From: Deltaproteobacteria bacterium
Lineage (GTDB): Bacteria > Desulfobacterota > Desulfobulbia > Desulfobulbales > Desulfobulbaceae
Length of the DNA: 11,999 nucleotides
NCBI GenBank assembly: GCA_013151365.1
Contig: JAADIK010000141.1
Span: forward strand, 1-11,999
Reading direction: 5' to 3'
Part shown: positions 1 to 8,382 of the stretch, one piece after another
Layout: each line of letters starts with the position of its first letter
Numbering within the stretch: the first letter of the stretch is position 1
Program-made: the position numbers and the translations under genes
The notes under the pieces: generated by a model
Seen by the model: only the letters and a program-made list of their open reading frames with translations
Database searches by the model: none
Told to the model about the DNA's origin: nothing

Positions 1-473
1 CCCCGGGGTGGGCGTAGACCGGCGCGGCGTTACCGTTGGGGCCTTTCTGCCTGCTCCGGCAGATCCGGCGGCCGTCTTCCCAGTCATCCCCCCAGGGATA
101 GATCAGGCCCGCATACCCCCGGGCGCAGTACTCCCATTCCGGTTCCGTGGGCAGCCGCAGGCCCGCCCACCGGCAGTAGGCAGTGGCATCATACCAGCTC
201 ACATCCCGCACCGGGTAGCCGTCCGGGTCTTTTTCCCAGCCTTTTCCGGCCTCGTGGCCGGTCTCCAGGACAAAACGCCGAAACTGGGCGACGGTGACGC
301 AGGTGATCCCCATATAAAACGGGGCCACGTAATGCAGATGCCCCGGCTTTTCACAATCTTCCGCCTCTTCATCCCTGTCCACGGCCCCCATCCGGAACCA
401 GCCGCCCGGCATGAGCACCAGCTCGCTGCCGTCGGTTTGATTAACCAGATACCATGGAAGATGACCGGCCATA
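1..473 (-). CDS. Formylglycine-generating enzyme (FGE/SUMF1) family protein, C-terminus cut by window
   Basis: Reading the minus strand from ATG at 473 gives 157 open codons that run off the window edge. The start is preceded by a purine-rich ribosome site (GAGGAAG, about 5 bases away). The protein has the order typical of the FGE-sulfatase domain: a start like LVLMPGGWFRMG (about residues 18-29), a central VTVAQFRRFV (about 60-69), a DVSWYDATAYCRWAG stretch (about 90-104), then RLPTEPEWEYCARG and YPWGDDW. Family members include enzymes that convert a sulfatase Cys to formylglycine, but many are ergothioneine/ovothiol-type oxidases, kinase-linked or effector domains. The catalytic Cys residues of true FGEs lie in the C-terminal part, which is outside the window, so the activity cannot be assigned. 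There is no signal peptide or membrane segment at the N-terminus, suggesting a cytoplasmic protein. It is transcribed divergently from glgP. Confidence 0.85.
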
Positions 474-720
474 CCTGCTTCCTCGTTTAACCACTGCAAA
501 CAATGTGCTACTCAGAATAATAAGTACTCGCTTTTCAGGGGGCGGGTCAATTACGAAAAAGATGGACCGGGTTCCACGGACCCATCAAAGTCCGTGCGTG
601 AGTTTCCTGCCAAACGACAGGAAAACGCACGTTTTCCAAATAGCTTGATGATTATACAAAAAAGAATGTTACAATTCATTCTCATGGCTTGGTAAATTTG
701 CCGGGCGGAGGGTATCGTTA
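474..720. promoter_or_regulatory. Divergent intergenic region between FGE-like gene and glgP
   Basis: These 247 bases separate two divergent genes and must contain both promoters. For the glgP direction a TACAAT hexamer at 670-675 is one base from the -10 consensus; the nearest -35-like hexamer, TTGATG at 645-650, is at a long 19-base spacing, so this promoter is only a candidate. The left half carries the hairpin described separately at 593-631. I see no ORF here that looks coding; the short frames over it lack any recognisable protein character. Confidence 0.4.
575..631 (+). promoter_or_regulatory. Strong hairpin with an overlapping alternative stem upstream of glgP
   Basis: Bases 593-599 plus 603-609 pair with 618-631 to give a 14-bp stem interrupted only by a 3-base bulge (GAG, 600-602) around an 8-base loop (610-617). 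A second stem, CACGGA at 575-580 with TCCGTG at 591-596, uses bases 593-596 that also belong to the first stem, so the two cannot form together. It lies in the divergent region, about 90 bases before glgP. No T-run follows immediately beyond TTTTCC. It may be a protein-binding dyad or part of a leader if transcription starts upstream; the role is inference. Confidence 0.45.
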
Positions 721-3264
721 ATGCGACCCATACCGGCCAGGATAATAATTCCACCAACTGCAACAGGAAAAAAAATGGCGCAACCGGATAATAAGCCGCA
801 GAAAGATCCCCTGGAATGCCTGCTCAATTCCAAGGACTGCGAGGGCATCAAGAGAACCATGTTCAACCACTTGTTGAGTTTCCAGGGCCGGGACCCGGAA
901 CGGGCCGGCAAAGGTGACATCTACAAGGCCCTGGGTTATACCATCCGCGATTTCCTGGTGGAAAAATGGATCGGCACCCAGAAAAATTATTATGTCGGCA
1001 AGAAGAAGCGGGTCTATTACCTGTCCATGGAATTTCTGATCGGCCGCTCCCTGGGCAACAGCTTGATCAACCTGGGTTTCCGGGACAAAGTCGAGCGGGT
1101 CCTGAACGACATGGGCTACGACCTGGACGAAATCCTGAATGAAGAGGAGGATGCGGCCCTGGGCAACGGCGGACTCGGCCGCCTGGCAGCCTGTTTCATG
1201 GACTCCATCGCCACCATGAATATCCCGGCCTACGGCTACGGAATCAACTACGAATACGGCATGTTCAACCAGAAAATCATTAACGGTTACCAGGTTGAAA
1301 GCCCGGACAACTGGCTGCGCTTCGGCACGGTCTGGGAATTCGAGCGTCCGGTGCCGCTCCATCTCGTCAAGTTTTACGGCCGGGTCACCACCTATCTTGA
1401 TGAAAAGGGCCATTACCGCTGCCGCTGGGTCGATGCGGAATCCGTCATGGCGATTGCCTGCGATGTCCTGGTGCCCGGCTTTATGAACGATAATGTCATC
1501 AACATGCGGTTATGGCAGGCCAAGGCCTCGCGTGAGCTCGATCTCCGGTCCTTCGACCGGGGTGATTATATCGGGGCCGTGCATAACAAGGTGCGCTCCG
1601 AGACCATTTCCAAGCTGCTCTATCCTCCGGACCAGGCCAGCGCCGGCCGGGAACTCCGGTTGAAACAGCAGTATTTTTTTGTTGCCGCCACCTTCCAGGA
1701 TATCTTCCGGCGCTTCAGGAAACATCATCATGATCTTTCGCAATTCAGTCAGCAGGTGGCGGTACAGCTCAACGACACCCATCCGGCCATCGCCATTCCG
1801 GAGCTGATGCGTCTCCTGCTCGATGAACACGGCCTGAGCTGGTCGGCGGCCTGGAATATCTGTGTCGAGACCTTTGCCTACACGAATCACACGCTCATGC
1901 CCGAGGCCCTGGAGACCTGGACCGTTGACCTGCTGGGGCGGGTCCTGCCGAGGCACCTGGAGATTATATATGAAATCAATCAACGCTTTCTCGACCAGGT
2001 CCGGGCCCGCTATCCCGGCAATGATCAAAAAATACGGGACATGTCCATCATCTCCGAGGAAACCCCGAAACGGGTAAGAATGGCCTACCTGGCAATCATC
2101 GGCAGCCATTCGATCAACGGGGTGGCCGCCCTGCACACGCGGCTGTTGAAAAGCAGGCTGTTTAAGGATTTCAACGAATTCTATCCATCACGTTTCAACA
2201 ACAAGACCAACGGCATCACCCCCAGGCGCTGGCTGCTGAAATGCAACGGCGCCCTGAGCAACATCATCAGCGCCAGAATCGGCCGGGAGTGGATCACCGA
2301 TCTCGACCGCCTGCATGGATTGCAAAAATTTGCCGACGATGCTTCCTTTCAGGAGGAATTCCGGGCGGTCAAACGGGAGAACAAACTCCGGCTTGCCGAT
2401 TGTATCCGCCAGTTATGCGGGGTGGAAGTCGACCCGGAATCGATGTTCGATGTCCAGATCAAACGAATCCACGAGTACAAAAGGCAGCTCCTGAACATCC
2501 TCCATGTCATCGCCCTGTATCACCGTATTGTCTCGGAGCCGAAGGCCGCGGTTGTTCCCAGAACGGTGATTTTCGCCGGCAAGGCGGCGCCGGGATACCA
2601 AAGGGCGAAATTAATCATCAAGCTGATTAACTCGGTGGCCGGGGTGATCGACAATGATCCGCGGGTTGCGGGCCGGCTGAAGGTCGCCTTTATTCCCAAC
2701 TACGGAGTTTCGCTGGCGGAAATGATCATTCCGGGCGCCGATCTGTCCGAGCAGATCTCCACGGCCGGCACCGAGGCCTCCGGCACCGGCAACATGAAAT
2801 TCGCCCTCAACGGGGCCGTAACCATCGGCACCCTGGACGGGGCCAATATCGAGATCCGGGAAGAGGTCGGCCCGGAGAACATCTTCATCTTCGGGCTGAC
2901 GGCCGAAGAGGCCGAATGGGAGCGAAAAACGCCGCGCCGGACACCGATGATGATCTATGAGCAGAACCAGGTTATCCGCCGGATTATCGACAGCCTCGGC
3001 AACGGCTGCTTCAGCAACGGCGATAACGGGCTCTTCCGGCCCATTGTCGATGATCTGCTTGACCGGCACCGTGACCCGTATCTCCATTTGCTCGACCTGG
3101 AGGATTACCTGCGCTGTCAGGCCGAGGTCGGCCGCGTCTTCCGGCAAAAAGAAAAATGGACGAGGATGGCCATCATGAATGTGGCCGGGATGGGCAAATT
3201 CTCCAGTGACCGGGCCATCATGGAATATGCCCGGGATATATGGGGGATCGGGCAGGCGAAATGA
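721..3264 (+). CDS. glgP: Glycogen/starch (maltodextrin) phosphorylase
   Basis: Cytoplasmic PLP-dependent glycosyltransferase (GT35) that releases glucose-1-phosphate from the non-reducing ends of alpha-1,4-glucans. The 847-residue frame has the full family layout: LGNGGLGRLAACFMDS near residue 145, YGYGINYEYGMFNQ near 170, the RFNNKTNGITPRRW stretch in the middle, the IKRIHEYKRQLLN stretch, and the PLP site EASGTGNMKF whose Lys is codon 2797-2799 (residue 693). Length agrees with bacterial phosphorylases of about 800-850 residues. I chose ATG 721 because GGAGGG (707-712) sits 8 bases upstream; ATG 775 (829 residues, AGGAAA at 765-770) is a real alternative, as the first 18 residues look poorly conserved. 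No other glycogen genes are adjacent. The stop is two bases before a palindromic repeat. Confidence 0.95.
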   Translation: MRPIPARIIIPPTATGKKMAQPDNKPQKDPLECLLNSKDCEGIKRTMFNHLLSFQGRDPERAGKGDIYKALGYTIRDFLVEKWIGTQKNYYVGKKKRVYYLSMEFLIGRSLGNSLINLGFRDKVERVLNDMGYDLDEILNEEEDAALGNGGLGRLAACFMDSIATMNIPAYGYGINYEYGMFNQKIINGYQVESPDNWLRFGTVWEFERPVPLHLVKFYGRVTTYLDEKGHYRCRWVDAESVMAIACDVLVPGFMNDNVINMRLWQAKASRELDLRSFDRGDYIGAVHNKVRSETISKLLYPPDQASAGRELRLKQQYFFVAATFQDIFRRFRKHHHDLSQFSQQVAVQLNDTHPAIAIPELMRLLLDEHGLSWSAAWNICVETFAYTNHTLMPEALETWTVDLLGRVLPRHLEIIYEINQRFLDQVRARYPGNDQKIRDMSIISEETPKRVRMAYLAIIGSHSINGVAALHTRLLKSRLFKDFNEFYPSRFNNKTNGITPRRWLLKCNGALSNIISARIGREWITDLDRLHGLQKFADDASFQEEFRAVKRENKLRLADCIRQLCGVEVDPESMFDVQIKRIHEYKRQLLNILHVIALYHRIVSEPKAAVVPRTVIFAGKAAPGYQRAKLIIKLINSVAGVIDNDPRVAGRLKVAFIPNYGVSLAEMIIPGADLSEQISTAGTEASGTGNMKFALNGAVTIGTLDGANIEIREEVGPENIFIFGLTAEEAEWERKTPRRTPMMIYEQNQVIRRIIDSLGNGCFSNGDNGLFRPIVDDLLDRHRDPYLHLLDLEDYLRCQAEVGRVFRQKEKWTRMAIMNVAGMGKFSSDRAIMEYARDIWGIGQAK

Positions 3265-3266
3265 CC

Positions 3267-3374
3267 GTAAGCCACCACAGGCACCCCATCTTCACGCGGT
3301 CACTTCCGCCCGCATAGAGGGGCTATAGCAAACGGAAGCGACTACGTAAATCTGGGGCGCCTGTGGCGGCTTAC
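3267..3374 (+). repeat. Palindromic 3'-end repeat, copy A (108 bases)
   Basis: An imperfect palindrome almost end to end. GTAAGCC / GGCTTAC form the outer stem, one A-C mismatch follows, then CCACAGGC / GCCTGTGG; further in, GTCACTTCCG faces CGGAAGCGAC, and the apex pairs GCATAG with CTATAGC. Placed beside the copy at 8974, the first 62 bases align without gaps with about 36 identities (roughly 58%), including CATAG and CTAT at the apex, so it is the same family. The arms differ in sequence but keep pairing, that is, they covary. It begins two bases after the glgP stop and points the same way as glgP. It may act as a transcript end or mRNA-stabilising hairpin; no T-run follows. Confidence 0.75.
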
Positions 3375-3449
3375 AGGTTGGATATAAGGAATAGCGTAGA
3401 GTTTCACACCCTGTGACCAGTTACAAGTGACCCTGCCGCAAAACACATT

Positions 3450-3500
3450 GTAACCGTTCAGCGGCCTGATCGTCCGAAGATGGAGTGCGACCGGAGAGTT
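3450..3500 (-). repeat. Shortened reverse copy of the palindromic repeat at the hrpB 3' end
   Basis: Read on the minus strand from 3500, the sequence matches the left half of the copies at 8974 and 9101: AACT.TCC.G..GC.C.CCA.CTTCGG.CGATCAGGCCGC, about 33 of 42 positions counted against the copy at 8974, with CGATCAGGCCGC identical. It then jumps directly to TGAACGGTTAC, which resembles the right end CTGAACAGTTAC, as if the centre were deleted. It starts three bases beyond the hrpB stop and is oriented with that gene. A further right-end-like stretch, GACCAGTTACAAG, is visible on the plus strand around 3414-3427. The rest of the 3265-3503 gap (3375-3449) contains nothing else I recognise. Confidence 0.6.
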
Positions 3501-3503
3501 ATG

Positions 3504-6031
3504 CTATTTTTTTGGTTTGACCCTGGACGTCGGAGTGGCCTGCCAGGGATCGTCCGGCCAGTAATGCTTGGGATAGCGCCCTTTCATTTCCTTTTTCACC
3601 TCATGATATGATCCGTCCCAGAAACCGCGCAGGTCGGAGGTGACCTGGAGGGGGCGTTGGGCCGGCGACAGTAGGTGAAGCGTGACCGGCACCCTGCCGC
3701 GGCAGACCGCCGGGGTCGCGGCCAGGCCGAACATCTCCTGCAGCCCGCCAATACCGGCGGTTCACCGGCCGCATAACGCAGTTTGATCCGCGAGCCGCTG
3801 GGGACCAGGATATGGGTCGGCGCATCCTGCTCAAGTTTCTGCTGCTGGTTCCAGTCCAGCAGGCTGCGGAGGATTTTCGTCATATCGAGGGCGCGCAGCT
3901 GCTCCCGGGTCCGGACCCCGCTGAGAAAAGGAGCGAGCCACCGGGCGACCGAACTCCGCAGACATTCATCGCTCAAGTCGGGCCATTTTTCCGCGGGCTG
4001 CCAGATAAAAAGGCTTTTGACCCGCTCCTGCAGGGCGCGGGCCTCTTTGCTCCACGGCAGAATCTCCAGCCCGGCCCGGCGGATTCCGTCCAGGAGCGCG
4101 GCCCGCACCGCCTCGGGATCAGGATGCGGCAATGATTGTTCCGCAATGATCAGGTCGCCGAACCGGGTCAGGCGGCGGGCCGCGACCGCCGCTGTTTTTT
4201 CATCCCAGGTTATTTCATCCTCCCGCACCAGGCGCTCGGCAAACAGATCAAGGATGTCGTCTTTATCAAGGACTGCGGCCAGAAAAATGTGCCCCTCCCG
4301 CTTACCGGCATCCAGGGCGGCGATAACCAGGTAGGGCGCGAACGATATCCGGTCGTGTTTCATAAGGCAGGCGCCGTGACCGGAAGCAAGCTTGTAGCGC
4401 CCGCCGGCGCCCGGCCGCTGTTGGGCGACACGATCCGGAAAGGACAGGGCCAGCAAGACGCCGGGCCGGCACTCCCGGGAATTCCGGGCCGCCGGGCCGG
4501 ACAGCAGGCCGCCGAGCTGCCGGCTGATCCGGTCGACCCGGCGACAACCACCGGCATCAGCCCCAAGGGCGCGGGCCGCGCCGGTTCCCTCTTCCCGGAA
4601 TACCCGCAAAAGATGGAGGCGATCGTCAATATCCACCGAACGATCATAATCCTTCAGGATATCCCGTTCCGAAAGCAGCGCGGCCAGATCGCAGGCCAGG
4701 GAGAAACAGCCGAGTTGCCTGCCGTTGAGGAGCATATGGGCCAGCCGCGGATGCAGGGGCAACCCGGCCATGTCCCTGCCCCTTGAGGTGATCCGGCCGT
4801 TTCCGTCCAGGGCGCCAAGCCCTGTCAATACGGTACGAGCCGTGGCAAAAGCGGCCGGCGGCGGCGGATCAAGCCACTGCAGCTGCCCCGGGTCACCGCC
4901 GCCCCAGGCGGCCAGTTGCAGGGCCAGTCCGGTCAGGTCCGCTTCCAGGATTTCCGGCCGGTCAAAATCCTGCAAACCATATTCAACGCCGCCGCCCCAT
5001 AACCGGTAACAGACCCCCGGCCCCAGGCGGCCGGCCCGCCCTTGACGCTGAACGGCCGAAGCCCTCGAGATACGCACCGTTTCCAGCCTGGTCAGGCCGC
5101 AGTTCGGGTCGAAACGCGGCACCCTCTTCCAACCGCAGTCAACAACCGTGCCGATTCCTTCGATGGTAATACTGGTTTCGGCAATAGTGGTGGCCAGGAT
5201 CACCCGCCGTTTGCCCCGGGGATCGGGACGGACCGCCCGGGACTGGTCAGCAAGGCTTAAGTCCCCGTACAGGGGCAGCAGGACAAAATCATCTTCCGCG
5301 GCCGCAGCGGCAAGCAGGGTAACGGCCCGGCGGATTTCCCCGGCCCCGGGCAGAAAAGCGAGAATATCCCCCTGCTGTTCGACCAGTGCCCGCCTGACCC
5401 CGTTGGCGACGTTTATGGCTATGTGGTCGGCCCGGCTGCTGTCTATCCGGGCCGGCGGCGGCAGCTGCCGGACCTCGACCGGATACATCTTCCCCCGGCA
5501 GGTGACCACCGGCGCCCCGCCCAGGAGCCGGCTGATCGGCCCGGCATCAATGGTGGCGGACATGACCAGCAGGCGCAAATCGTCACGCAGGGCGGCCCGG
5601 GCCTCAAGGCAGAGGGCCAGGGCGACATCGCTCTCCAGGCTGCGCTCATGAAATTCGTCAAAAATAACCATGCCCACGCCGGGCAATTCCGGGTCCCGTT
5701 GCAGCCTGCGGGTCAGAATCCCTTCGGTGATCACCTCGATCCTGGTGAGGCCGGATATCCTGCGGTCAAAACGGACCTGGTAGCCCACGCTTTGCCCCAC
5801 TTCCTCGCCAAGCTGCTCGGACATGTAGACGGCCGCCAGGCGGGCGGCCAGGCGGCGGGGTTCCACCAGGAGAATAGACCGGCGGCCGAGCCAGGATTCG
5901 GTGCGCAGGGCCAGGGGGGCCAGCGTGGTCTTGCCGGAGCCGGGCGGAGCGCAGAGTACTCCACAGCGCGATTTATGCAGGGCCTGACGGAGTTCCGGCA
6001 GGACGCCAAGAATGGGAAGGTCGATGTTCAC
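3504..6031 (-). CDS. hrpB: ATP-dependent helicase HrpB, frameshifted near the C-terminus
   Basis: DEAH-box RNA/DNA helicase of the HrpB type. From GTG 6031 the frame gives Walker A APPGSGKTT (residues 28-36), DEFHER (125-130), SAT (158-160), a TTIAETSITIEG stretch (281-292) and QRQGRAGR (328-335), then the HrpB-specific C-terminal half. The frame breaks after Ala762 (3746-3748). The next bases read GG before CTGCAGGAGATG, and the genuine C-terminus (LQEMFGLAATPAV..., ending DPWQATPTSRVKPKK, stop 3504-3506) continues in another frame, while the original frame ends in nonsense at 3596. HrpB proteins usually read LAVRLQE here, so four bases seem missing. Restored length is about 843 residues, normal for the family. 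Either a recent C-terminal frameshift or a sequence error; the rest is intact. The GTG start has only a weak ribosome site. Confidence 0.9.
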
Positions 6032-6167
6032 CCGGTAAAATATATGTAACGATTCAGGGACAAGCGAAGAACTGCCATAACCTCGGTTGGCAGGTTGAGA
6101 ATAAAATAAACATCAAACACGGAAAGAAGTAAAGGGCGGCGCGGTGCAGACCACCTCAAACCGTCAC

Positions 6168-6183
6168 GGATCGTGCATGATCC
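6168..6183. promoter_or_regulatory. 16-bp near-perfect palindrome upstream of prfC promoter
   Basis: GGATCGTGCATGATCC is self-complementary except for one G-T pair. It ends about 10 bases before the TTGGCA hexamer of the prfC promoter candidate, a position suited to an operator or activator site. No regulator is recognised; could be chance. Confidence 0.3.
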
Positions 6184-6193
6184 CCAATAATGA

Positions 6194-6222
6194 TTGGCAA
6201 AAAAATAATTATATGCTATATA
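6194..6222 (+). promoter_or_regulatory. Candidate sigma-70 promoter of prfC
   Basis: TTGGCA (6194-6199) is followed after 17 bases by TATATA (6217-6222), inside a very AT-rich tract; TATAAA at 6219-6224 is an alternative -10. The distance to the prfC start leaves a leader of about 100 bases. Confidence 0.45.
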
Positions 6223-6331
6223 AAACAGTTGGATAGTTTTACAGATCAGGTGATTATAAAGGGGCAAAAATGCGGAGAAAATCCGTATCGTTGTCCCTTT
6301 GTTATTTTTTTGGGAAAGACAAAAAAAGCAA

Positions 6332-7918
6332 ATGAGCGGACATAACCGGAAACAAATTGAGAAGTGTCGAACATTCGGGATCATAAGCCACCCCGACGCG
6401 GGCAAAACGACCTTGACCGAGAAACTGCTGCTGTTCGGCGGCGCCATCCAGATGGCCGGGGCGGTCAAGTCAAGAAAAGTGGAGCGCAAGGCGACCTCGG
6501 ACTGGATGGATATCGAGCAGGAGCGCGGCATCTCCGTTACCACCTCGGTCATGAAGTTCAGCTACCGCGACTTTGAAATAAACCTGCTCGACACCCCGGG
6601 TCACCGGGACTTCTCCGAAGACACCTACCGCGTTCTTACCGCGGTCGACTCGGCCATCATGGTCATTGACAGCGCCAAGGGGGTCGAGGCCCAGACCGAA
6701 AAACTGATGGAAGTCTGCCGGATGCGCAACACCCCGATTATCACCTTCATCAACAAACTCGACCGGGACGGCCTGCCGCCGCTTGACGTCATTGCCGACA
6801 TCGAAGAAAAGCTGCAGATAGAATGCACCCCCTTTTCATGGCCCATCGGCATGGGCAAAAATTTCAAAGGGGTCTATAACCTCTACCGGAAAGAACTCCA
6901 GCTCTTTACGGCCAGCCGGCAGTCCCGTGAACGATCGGGAACCACCATCAACGACCTGTCCGACCCCCGGCTCGACGAGTTACTGGGCAGCCAGGCAGAC
7001 GAACTCCGGGAAGACATCGACCTGCTGGAGGGCGCGGCCAATCCGTTTGAACCGGCCCAGTTCTTAAACGGCGGCCAGAGCCCGGTCTTCTTCGGCAGCG
7101 CGGTCAACAATTTCGGGGTCAAGGAACTGCTCGACGCCTTTGTGGAAAATGCCCCCTGCCCCGGGCCGAGAGAGACCACGACCAGGGAGATTCTGCCCGG
7201 CGAAGAACCATTTTCCGGCTTTGTTTTCAAGATCCAGGCCAACATGAACCCGGCCCACCGGGACCGGATCGCCTTTCTGAGAATCTGCTCCGGCAAGTTC
7301 ACCAGGGGCATGAAAGTTATCCATCACCGGGTAGGCAAGGAAATAACCCTGGCCAATGCCACAATCTTCATGGCCCAGGGCCGGACCAATGTCGAGGAGG
7401 CCTATCCCGGCGATATTATCGGCATCCATAACCACGGCACCATTAAAATCGGCGACACCTTTTCCAGCAAGGAGCCGCTGAAGTTCACCGGCATCCCGAA
7501 TTTCGCCCCGAAACTCTTTCGCCGGGTCATCCTGAAAAACCCGATGAAATCAAAACAACTGCAAAACGGCCTGACCCAGCTTGCCGAAGAGGGAGCGGTC
7601 CAGGTTTTCCGGCCCCGTTTGGGCAGCGGTTACATTCTCGGGGCGGTCGGGGAACTGCAGTTCGAAGTCACCATGGCCCGCCTGAAAAACGAATACCGGG
7701 TTGACGCCATTTACGAGCCGGTAGAACTGGCCGATGCCCGCTGGATAAACTGTGACGAGCGCAAAAAACTGGATCAATTCATCAGTAAAAACCAGGCGGG
7801 AATCTTCCTGGATGCCGAGGACTGCCTGACTTACCTCGCCCCGAGTCAATGGCATATCGGTTACGTGATGGAGCAATGGCCGGAGATCACTTTTACCAAG
7901 ATCAGGGAATACGTCTAA
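6332..7918 (+). CDS. prfC: Peptide chain release factor 3 (RF3)
   Basis: Translational GTPase that removes RF1/RF2 from the ribosome after termination. From ATG 6332 the protein is 528 residues, matching the usual RF3 length of about 529. It carries G1 SHPDAGKTT (about 19-27), G3 DTPGH (87-91), G4 NKLD (141-144), the RF3 stretch SRKVERKATSDWMDIEQERGIS (about 47-68), and the conserved C-terminal LAPSQWHIGYVMEQWPEI region. The frame is open further up to TTG 6299, but ATG 6332 fits family length and start (MSGHN...). The ribosome site is weak: GGGAAAG at 6312-6318 is rather far away. It probably has its own promoter (6194-6222). A short CCCC/GGGG hairpin right after the stop (7920-7930) lacks a T-run, so readthrough into the small gene at 7998 is possible. 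Confidence 0.96.
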   Translation: MSGHNRKQIEKCRTFGIISHPDAGKTTLTEKLLLFGGAIQMAGAVKSRKVERKATSDWMDIEQERGISVTTSVMKFSYRDFEINLLDTPGHRDFSEDTYRVLTAVDSAIMVIDSAKGVEAQTEKLMEVCRMRNTPIITFINKLDRDGLPPLDVIADIEEKLQIECTPFSWPIGMGKNFKGVYNLYRKELQLFTASRQSRERSGTTINDLSDPRLDELLGSQADELREDIDLLEGAANPFEPAQFLNGGQSPVFFGSAVNNFGVKELLDAFVENAPCPGPRETTTREILPGEEPFSGFVFKIQANMNPAHRDRIAFLRICSGKFTRGMKVIHHRVGKEITLANATIFMAQGRTNVEEAYPGDIIGIHNHGTIKIGDTFSSKEPLKFTGIPNFAPKLFRRVILKNPMKSKQLQNGLTQLAEEGAVQVFRPRLGSGYILGAVGELQFEVTMARLKNEYRVDAIYEPVELADARWINCDERKKLDQFISKNQAGIFLDAEDCLTYLAPSQWHIGYVMEQWPEITFTKIREYV

Positions 7919-7997
7919 TCCCCGCCGGGGTCATGCTCCAACCGGTGTCCATCCGGAAACGAGGATTTTTGTTCGGGGCCAAGGAATGTAAGAACAG

Positions 7998-8159
7998 ATG
8001 AAAAAACTTGTTATCTTCATAAGCGTAACGCTCTTCAGCTGGATAGGATGGTGGCTGGGGGACCGTATCGGCATGACGACGGGCTACCTGCTGAGTTTTG
8101 TCGGCAGCCTGGTCGGGGTGGTCGTCGGCTGCCGCTTCAACCGTGATTACCTGGACTGA
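7998..8159 (+). CDS. Small two-helix membrane protein of unknown function (53 residues)
   Basis: ATG 7998 opens a 53-residue frame: a short basic start (MKK), a first hydrophobic helix (about residues 4-20, with WIGWW), a glycine/charge turn GDRIGMTTG, a second helix (about 30-45, YLLSFVGSLVGVVVG) and a basic-acidic tail CRFNRDYLD. The GDRIG-MT pattern followed by a small-residue helix and a positively charged end resembles short inner-membrane proteins common in deltaproteobacteria, from memory; no function is known to me. AAGGA at 7981-7985 is a distant ribosome site. It lies 79 bases after prfC and may be co-transcribed. A terminator-like hairpin follows at 8258-8307. Its stop overlaps the 13-base sequence CTGAACAGTTACC (8156-8168), identical to the right end of the palindromic repeats. 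Confidence 0.65.
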   Translation: MKKLVIFISVTLFSWIGWWLGDRIGMTTGYLLSFVGSLVGVVVGCRFNRDYLD

Positions 8160-8257
8160 ACAGTTACCGGCAAAGATATAGCGCCATAACCCCCGCTTCA
8201 TTTTCGCGTCCCGGCTTCGGGCTCTCCTCTCGTCGCCCGTGAGTTCACGATGTGCCA

Positions 8258-8307
8258 CGGCCCGGCCTTGATGATCCCGTGCCAGGCCGGCCGCCGAAGT
8301 TTTTTTT
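8258..8307 (+). terminator. Candidate rho-independent terminator
   Basis: CGGCCCGGCC (8258-8267) can pair with GGCCGGCCG (8285-8293) with one bulge, and a run of eight T (8300-8307) follows after CCGAAG. It would end transcripts of prfC and the small membrane protein. The six bases between stem and T-run make it imperfect. The long minus-strand frame over this region (7902-8489) is only the open complement of it. Confidence 0.5.
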
Positions 8308-8382
8308 GAGTAAACCCTAAATAATTTCAAATTCTCAGATTCGACTTGCCAAATAGTAAATAATATTTTTAGCTCTTGAATT

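Larger units (their letters stand above)
6032..6331. other. Divergent intergenic region hrpB / prfC
   Basis: Three hundred bases, AT-rich towards prfC, between divergent genes. They hold the prfC promoter and dyad listed separately. The frame running through 6028-6552 on the minus strand overlaps the start of prfC and has no protein-like character, so I treat the stretch as non-coding. I see no RNA gene or further repeat in it. Confidence 0.6.

Noticed and set aside
718..1413. Long minus-strand frames opposite glgP, and others such as 1510-2136 and 2611-3147
   Set aside because: They are complements of a strongly supported glgP reading frame in GC-rich DNA, with no recognisable domains.
8346..8374. 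TTGCCA...TTAGCT as a promoter for the exonuclease gene
   Set aside because: The -10 match is poor and TAATAT at 8361-8366 has no suitably spaced -35; the region is AT-rich but no promoter can be fixed.
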